DNA from: Actinomycetes bacterium
GTDB lineage: Bacteria; Actinomycetota; Actinomycetes; Actinomycetales; Cellulomonadaceae
Reading direction: 5' to 3'
Length of the DNA: 8,514 bases
Assembly (NCBI GenBank): GCA_023461115.1
Contig: JAEWOA010000106.1
Span: forward strand, 1-8,514
This document shows positions 5,637 to 8,514 of this stretch, piece after piece. The first letter of the stretch is position 1. Each line of letters starts with the position of its first letter. A model generated the notes under the pieces. It saw only the letters and a program-made list of their open reading frames with translations, had not been told where the DNA came from and ran no database searches. A program made the translations under genes and the position numbers.

Positions 5637-5672
5637 GTGCCGCTGTCAGTACCGCTGTGGGTACCGCTGTGT
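5637..5672. repeat. 12-bp tandem repeat, three copies
   Basis: GTGCCGCTGTCA (5637-5648), GTACCGCTGTGG (5649-5660) and GTACCGCTGTGT (5661-5672) are three consecutive units sharing GTRCCGCTGT. The array lies just after the stop codon of the Bax inhibitor-1 family gene, between it and the terminator hairpin. Confidence 0.85.
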
Positions 5673-5678
5673 GTCGTG

Positions 5679-6473
5679 CTAGTTCCGGAAGATCGCCAGG
5701 ATGCGCAGGAGCTCGAGGTAGAGCCACACGAGCGTCACGATCAGGCCGAACGCGGCGGACCACGCGAGCTTGGCGGGAACGCCCGCGTCCACGCCGCGCT
5801 TGATCGAGTCGAAGTCGACGATCAGGCTCGCGGCGGCCAGGCCCACCGCGAGCAGCCCGACGGCGATGCCGAGCCAGCCCGAGCGCAGCGGCCCGAACTC
5901 GCCCCCGCCGACCCTGAACAGCATCAGCACGACGTTGAGCAGCGAGAACACCAGGTAGCCGACGAGCCCGAGCAGCAGCCCGCGCGTGAACTTCGGAGTG
6001 ACGCGCACCTTGCCGGAGCGGAACAGGAACAGCGAGGTGGCGAACACCGCGAGGGTCGCGAGCACCGCCTGCCCGACGATGCCGTTGTACGCCGCCTCGT
6101 AGAACGCGCTGATGCCACCGAGGAACACGCCCTGCGCGACCGTGTACAGGGTGATGAGCACCGGGCTCGGCTCACGCTTGAAGGCGTTGACCAGGCCGAG
6201 CACCAGGCCGACGATCGCGCCCACGAACCACAGCCCGGGCATCAGCACCCACGTCGCGGCGCCCACCACGACGAGCAGCGCGAGCAGCCCGCCCGTCTTG
6301 ACGATCACGTCGTCATAGGTGAGCCGGCCGGTGTCCCGGCTGGTCGCGGACGGCGCCGCGTACAGGTCCTCGAGCGTCGCGGCGTCCACCGTCGACTCGG
6401 GCGCCAGAGTGCGGCCGCCCTTGTCGCGGGGCTCGCCGAAGACCGGACTATTGCTGAAGACCGGGTTCGCCAC
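5679..6473 (-). CDS. Bax inhibitor-1/YccA family membrane protein
   Basis: A 264-residue integral membrane protein of the actinobacterial Bax inhibitor-1/YccA-like family (PF12811 type). Seen: a polar, probably disordered N-terminus with two near-repeats (NPVF, SPVF) up to about residue 55, then seven hydrophobic segments at roughly 62-77, 82-97, 106-124, 133-150, 165-187, 201-219 and 235-258. The conserved acidic motif DFDSIKRGVD (220-229) lies before the last helix, and YEAAYNGIVGQAVLAT (125-140) is also family-like. Related proteins (BsYetJ, TMBIM family) are pH-gated calcium leak channels, but the role of this bacterial branch is not established. Start is GTG at 6473 with GGAGG (6483-6479) five bases upstream; an ATG at 6478 lies in another frame and too close to that site. 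It is divergent from the ABC exporter genes and is followed by its own terminator-like hairpin. Confidence 0.93.
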   Translation of the reverse strand: MANPVFSNSPVFGEPRDKGGRTLAPESTVDAATLEDLYAAPSATSRDTGRLTYDDVIVKTGGLLALLVVVGAATWVLMPGLWFVGAIVGLVLGLVNAFKREPSPVLITLYTVAQGVFLGGISAFYEAAYNGIVGQAVLATLAVFATSLFLFRSGKVRVTPKFTRGLLLGLVGYLVFSLLNVVLMLFRVGGGEFGPLRSGWLGIAVGLLAVGLAAASLIVDFDSIKRGVDAGVPAKLAWSAAFGLIVTLVWLYLELLRILAIFRN

Positions 6474-6579
6474 GTCATCCTCCGTTGGCCACGCGCCGCG
6501 GACGTTCCGCGCGCTGGTCGTCGTGTCATTGTGCCGAACGCTCGGCGCCCGCGGGGCGTTCCCGGCCGAGCCTGTGGAT

Positions 6580-6593
6580 CTCCGGCGCCGGAG
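6580..6593. promoter_or_regulatory. 14-bp perfect palindrome, operator candidate
   Basis: CTCCGGCGCCGGAG is its own reverse complement and lies in the divergent promoter region directly before the tandem 11-bp repeat. A dimeric regulator site is possible, but short GC palindromes are frequent in such DNA. Confidence 0.3.
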
Positions 6594-6594
6594 T

Positions 6595-6632
6595 GGGGGC
6601 CCTCAGGGGGCTCTCAGGGTGAAGACCCGGGT
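6595..6632 (+). promoter_or_regulatory. Tandem 11-bp repeat plus inverted GGGT/ACCC, regulator-binding candidate
   Basis: GGGGGCCCTCA (6595-6605) is repeated as GGGGGCTCTCA (6606-6616) with one change, so CTCAGGG recurs at 6602-6608 and 6613-6619, one helical turn apart. It runs straight into GGGT-N4-ACCC and the palindrome ACCCGGGT. The cluster lies about 100 bases upstream of the ABC ATPase start, a plausible place for a response-regulator or repressor site controlling the exporter. Confidence 0.4.
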
Positions 6633-6728
6633 CGGATCAGGGGCGCGTACTCCCATAGACGGATGCCACGTGTCGGCGCCACCGCATAGGGTCGCCAGGG
6701 TCCGCTCCCCGACGAACAGGACGCGAAC

Positions 6729-7664
6729 ATGATCGAGGCACAAGGCCTCACCAAGAGGTACGGCTCGAAGACCGCGGTCGACGGCATCAGCTTCACGGTC
6801 CAACCAGGCTCCGTGACCGGCTTCCTCGGCCCCAACGGCGCGGGCAAGTCGACGACGATGCGCATGATCGTCGGCCTCGACCGCCCCACGCACGGCGCGG
6901 TCACCGTCAACGGCAAGCCCTACGCGCAGCACCGCGCGCCGCTCGCGGAGGTGGGCGCGCTGCTCGAGGCCCGCGCGGTCCACACCGGGCGCAGCGCGCG
7001 CAACCACCTGCGCGCCCTGGCCGCGACCCACGGGTTCGGCGAGAAGCGCGTCGACGAGGTCATCGAGATGACCGGCCTGCAGACGGTCGCCAAGAAGCGC
7101 GTCGGCGGGTTCTCGCTCGGCATGGGCCAGCGGCTCGGGATCGCCGCCGCGATGCTCGGCGATCCGCGCACGCTCATCCTCGACGAGCCCGTCAACGGCC
7201 TGGACCCCGAGGGCGTGCTGTGGGTGCGCAACCTCGTCAAGCACCTCGCCGCCCAGGGCCGCACGGTGTTCTTGTCGTCGCACCTGATGAGCGAGATGGC
7301 GCTCACCGCCGACCACCTGATCGTGATCGGGCGTGGCCGGATCATCGCGGACGGCCCGGTCGCGGACATCGTCAGCCGCTCGACGAAGACGACGGTCCGC
7401 GTGCGCAGCCCTCAGGCGACGCAGCTCGCGGAGCTCCTGGCGTCGCCCGACGTGACCGTCAGCGCACTCGAGCCCGGCCTGCTGGAGGTCCACGGCCCGA
7501 CCGCGGCCGCGATCGGCGACGTCGCGGCGGCCGCCCGCCTGACGCTCCACGAGCTCACCCCGGTCGCGGGGTCGCTCGAGGACGCGTACATGAACTTGAC
7601 GCAGGACGCCGTCGAGTACCACTCGGGCCTGACTCCGGCCTCCGACGAGAAGGCTGCGCGATGA
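6729..7664 (+). CDS. ABC transporter ATP-binding protein of an ABC-2 type exporter
   Basis: A 311-residue ATPase that should drive export through the permease encoded directly downstream. Seen: Walker A GPNGAGKST (34-42), ABC signature SLGMGQR (129-135), Walker B LILDEP (149-154) with catalytic Glu153, D-loop GLDP (157-160) and the switch His185 in SSHLMSEM. Where most ABC ATPases carry the Q-loop glutamine, this one reads GALLEA (76-81), with Glu80 in the equivalent place. After about residue 215 follows a C-terminal domain of about 95 residues typical of DrrA/CcmA-like exporters. Start is ATG at 6729 with AGGA (6718-6721) seven bases upstream. The stop overlaps the permease ATG (ATGA), so the two are co-translated. 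Families of this type export antibiotics, lipids or peptides, or respond to envelope stress; the substrate is not readable here. Confidence 0.96.
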   Translation: MIEAQGLTKRYGSKTAVDGISFTVQPGSVTGFLGPNGAGKSTTMRMIVGLDRPTHGAVTVNGKPYAQHRAPLAEVGALLEARAVHTGRSARNHLRALAATHGFGEKRVDEVIEMTGLQTVAKKRVGGFSLGMGQRLGIAAAMLGDPRTLILDEPVNGLDPEGVLWVRNLVKHLAAQGRTVFLSSHLMSEMALTADHLIVIGRGRIIADGPVADIVSRSTKTTVRVRSPQATQLAELLASPDVTVSALEPGLLEVHGPTAAAIGDVAAAARLTLHELTPVAGSLEDAYMNLTQDAVEYHSGLTPASDEKAAR

Positions 7665-8503
7665 CCACGATGACCACGACACCGGACGCGCCGGCCTACG
7701 CGCCCACGGCGCCCGCCGCGCGTGTCACCTTCGGGCACCTGGTCCGCGCCGAGTGGATCAAGTTCTGGTCCGTGCGCTCGACGATCTGGACGTTGTCGCT
7801 GATGGCGGTCGCGATGATCGCGCTCGTCTCGCTCATCAGCATGGTGCTGCGCAGCCAGGGCGAGGGCGGCAACGAGACCGGGCTCATGCCGTTCCTCATC
7901 GCCGTGAACTTCGCTTCGCTCGCGCTCGTCGTGCTGGGGATCCTCACGATCACCGGCGAGTACTCCACCGGGATGATCCGCGCGAGCGTCGCCGCGGAGC
8001 CTCGTCGCACGCCCGTGCTGTGGTCCAAGCTCGCGGTGCTCGGCGGCATCACGCTGGTGATCTCGGCGCTCACGGTCGCGGTCGCGGCACTGATCCAGAC
8101 CGCGATCCTCGGCTCCTCGCTCGCGCTCGACCTGGGCTCGCCCGAGGTCCTGCGCCCGCTCGCGGGCAACGCGCTCTACCTGACCGGGATCGCGCTCTTC
8201 GCGTTCGCGTGGGGCGCCCTCCTGCGGCACTCCGCCGCGGCCATGGCCACGGTGTTCGGGCTGCTCCTGGTGGTCGAGACCGCCGTCAACGCGATCCCGT
8301 GGCACCCGCTGACCTACATCAGGCCGTTCCTGCCCTCGAGCGCGGGCTCGCGGATCACGATGACGGACGAGACGATCGCGAGCGTCAACTCGATGAGCGA
8401 GGGCATCCAGCTGAACGCGTGGCAGGGCTACGGGGTGCTGGTGGCCTGGATCGTGGTCCTGCTGGCGCTCGCCGCCGTGCTGCTCAAGCGCCGGGACGCG
8501 TAG
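7661..8503 (+). CDS. ABC-2 family transporter permease
   Basis: The 280-residue membrane half of the exporter. Seen: a polar Ala/Thr/Pro-rich N-terminus, an amphipathic stretch RAEWIKFWSVRST (29-41) typical of the coupling region before helix 1, then about six hydrophobic segments near 42-63, 80-99, 124-148, 171-187, 194-211 and 257-275. The conserved ITGEYSTGMIR (97-107) follows the second helix, as in many actinobacterial ABC-2 permeases. An extracytoplasmic-type loop spans about 222-255 between the last two helices, and the C-terminus is positively charged (KRRDA). The frame is open further upstream inside the ATPase gene, but ATG at 7661 is chosen because it overlaps the ATPase stop as ATGA and has GAGAAGG seven bases upstream. 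A second in-frame ATG three codons later, in a repeated ATGACCACG, is a possible alternative start. Confidence 0.94.
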   Translation: MTTMTTTPDAPAYAPTAPAARVTFGHLVRAEWIKFWSVRSTIWTLSLMAVAMIALVSLISMVLRSQGEGGNETGLMPFLIAVNFASLALVVLGILTITGEYSTGMIRASVAAEPRRTPVLWSKLAVLGGITLVISALTVAVAALIQTAILGSSLALDLGSPEVLRPLAGNALYLTGIALFAFAWGALLRHSAAAMATVFGLLLVVETAVNAIPWHPLTYIRPFLPSSAGSRITMTDETIASVNSMSEGIQLNAWQGYGVLVAWIVVLLALAAVLLKRRDA

Positions 8504-8514
8504 GCGTTCGGCGC

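Larger units (their letters stand above)
6474..6728. promoter_or_regulatory. Divergent regulatory region between the Bax inhibitor-1 gene and the ABC exporter
   Basis: This 255-bp gap must hold promoters for both directions. Besides the minus-strand Shine-Dalgarno at 6483-6479, it contains CTCGGC/GCCGAG arms at 6541-6546 and 6565-6570, a 14-bp palindrome at 6580-6593, an 11-bp tandem repeat at 6595-6616, GGGT-N4-ACCC at 6617-6628 and the palindrome ACCCGGGT at 6625-6632. For the plus strand, CATAGA (6654-6659) or TAGGGT (6687-6692) are candidate -10 boxes, neither with a convincing -35. No gene is seen. Confidence 0.6.

Noticed and set aside
6541..6570. CTCGGC/GCCGAG arms as a terminator for the region before the ABC exporter
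   Set aside because: No gene ends there; both flanking genes start in this gap, and the stem is only six base pairs with an 18-base loop.
5637..6689. Long plus-strand open frame antisense to the Bax inhibitor-1 gene
   Set aside because: Its composition is Arg/His/Glu-rich with no hydrophobic core or motif, as expected for the antisense of a membrane protein gene in GC-rich DNA.
7220..7660. Upstream extension of the permease reading frame within the ATPase gene
   Set aside because: It runs in a second frame through the conserved ATPase region and has arginine/proline-rich shadow composition. The ATGA overlap and GAGAAGG fix the start at 7661.
6603..7682. Long minus-strand open frame antisense to the ABC ATPase gene
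   Set aside because: The opposite strand has all ABC motifs in order. The antisense frame is low-complexity Arg/Ala/Val/Asp-rich with no known domain.

Overview
The window is about 8.5 kb of very GC-rich chromosomal DNA with dense GC-biased coding, frequent GTG starts and several TAnnnT boxes placed six bases before a GTG start. This fits a high-GC actinobacterium. The mix of an acetylxylan-esterase-family hydrolase with ordinary housekeeping genes would suit a Cellulomonas-like member of the Micrococcales, but that placement is inference, not proof.

Layout. (1) 1-1911, minus strand: an AI-2E family membrane protein (1911-667) whose stop overlaps the GTG start of a threonine dehydratase; the latter runs off the left edge. 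(2) 2043-2711, plus strand: peptide methionine sulfoxide reductase MsrA, divergent from the AI-2E gene. (3) 2712-3015: a 304-bp convergent intergenic region packed with hairpins, a G-quadruplex-type motif and a hairpin with a C6 loop. (4) 3016-6473, minus strand: in transcription order a Bax inhibitor-1/YccA family protein, an acetylxylan esterase/cephalosporin-C deacetylase family hydrolase, an FKBP-type prolyl isomerase and a transglutaminase-like protein. The gaps hold terminator-like hairpins, so these look like mostly separate transcription units rather than one operon. (5) 6474-6728: divergent regulatory region with a tandem 11-bp repeat and a 14-bp palindrome. (6) 6729-8503, plus strand: a translationally coupled two-gene ABC exporter (ATPase plus ABC-2 permease).

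The genes do not form one obvious pathway. The AI-2E/threonine dehydratase pair and the ABC ATPase/permease pair are the only clear co-translated units. I see no rRNA, tRNA, CRISPR array, insertion sequence, phage gene or defence system. The most interesting signals are non-coding: the structured region between msrA and the transglutaminase-like gene, a 32-bp perfect palindrome after the FKBP gene, a terminator hairpin that abuts a likely leaderless promoter before the esterase, and the operator-like repeats before the ABC exporter.
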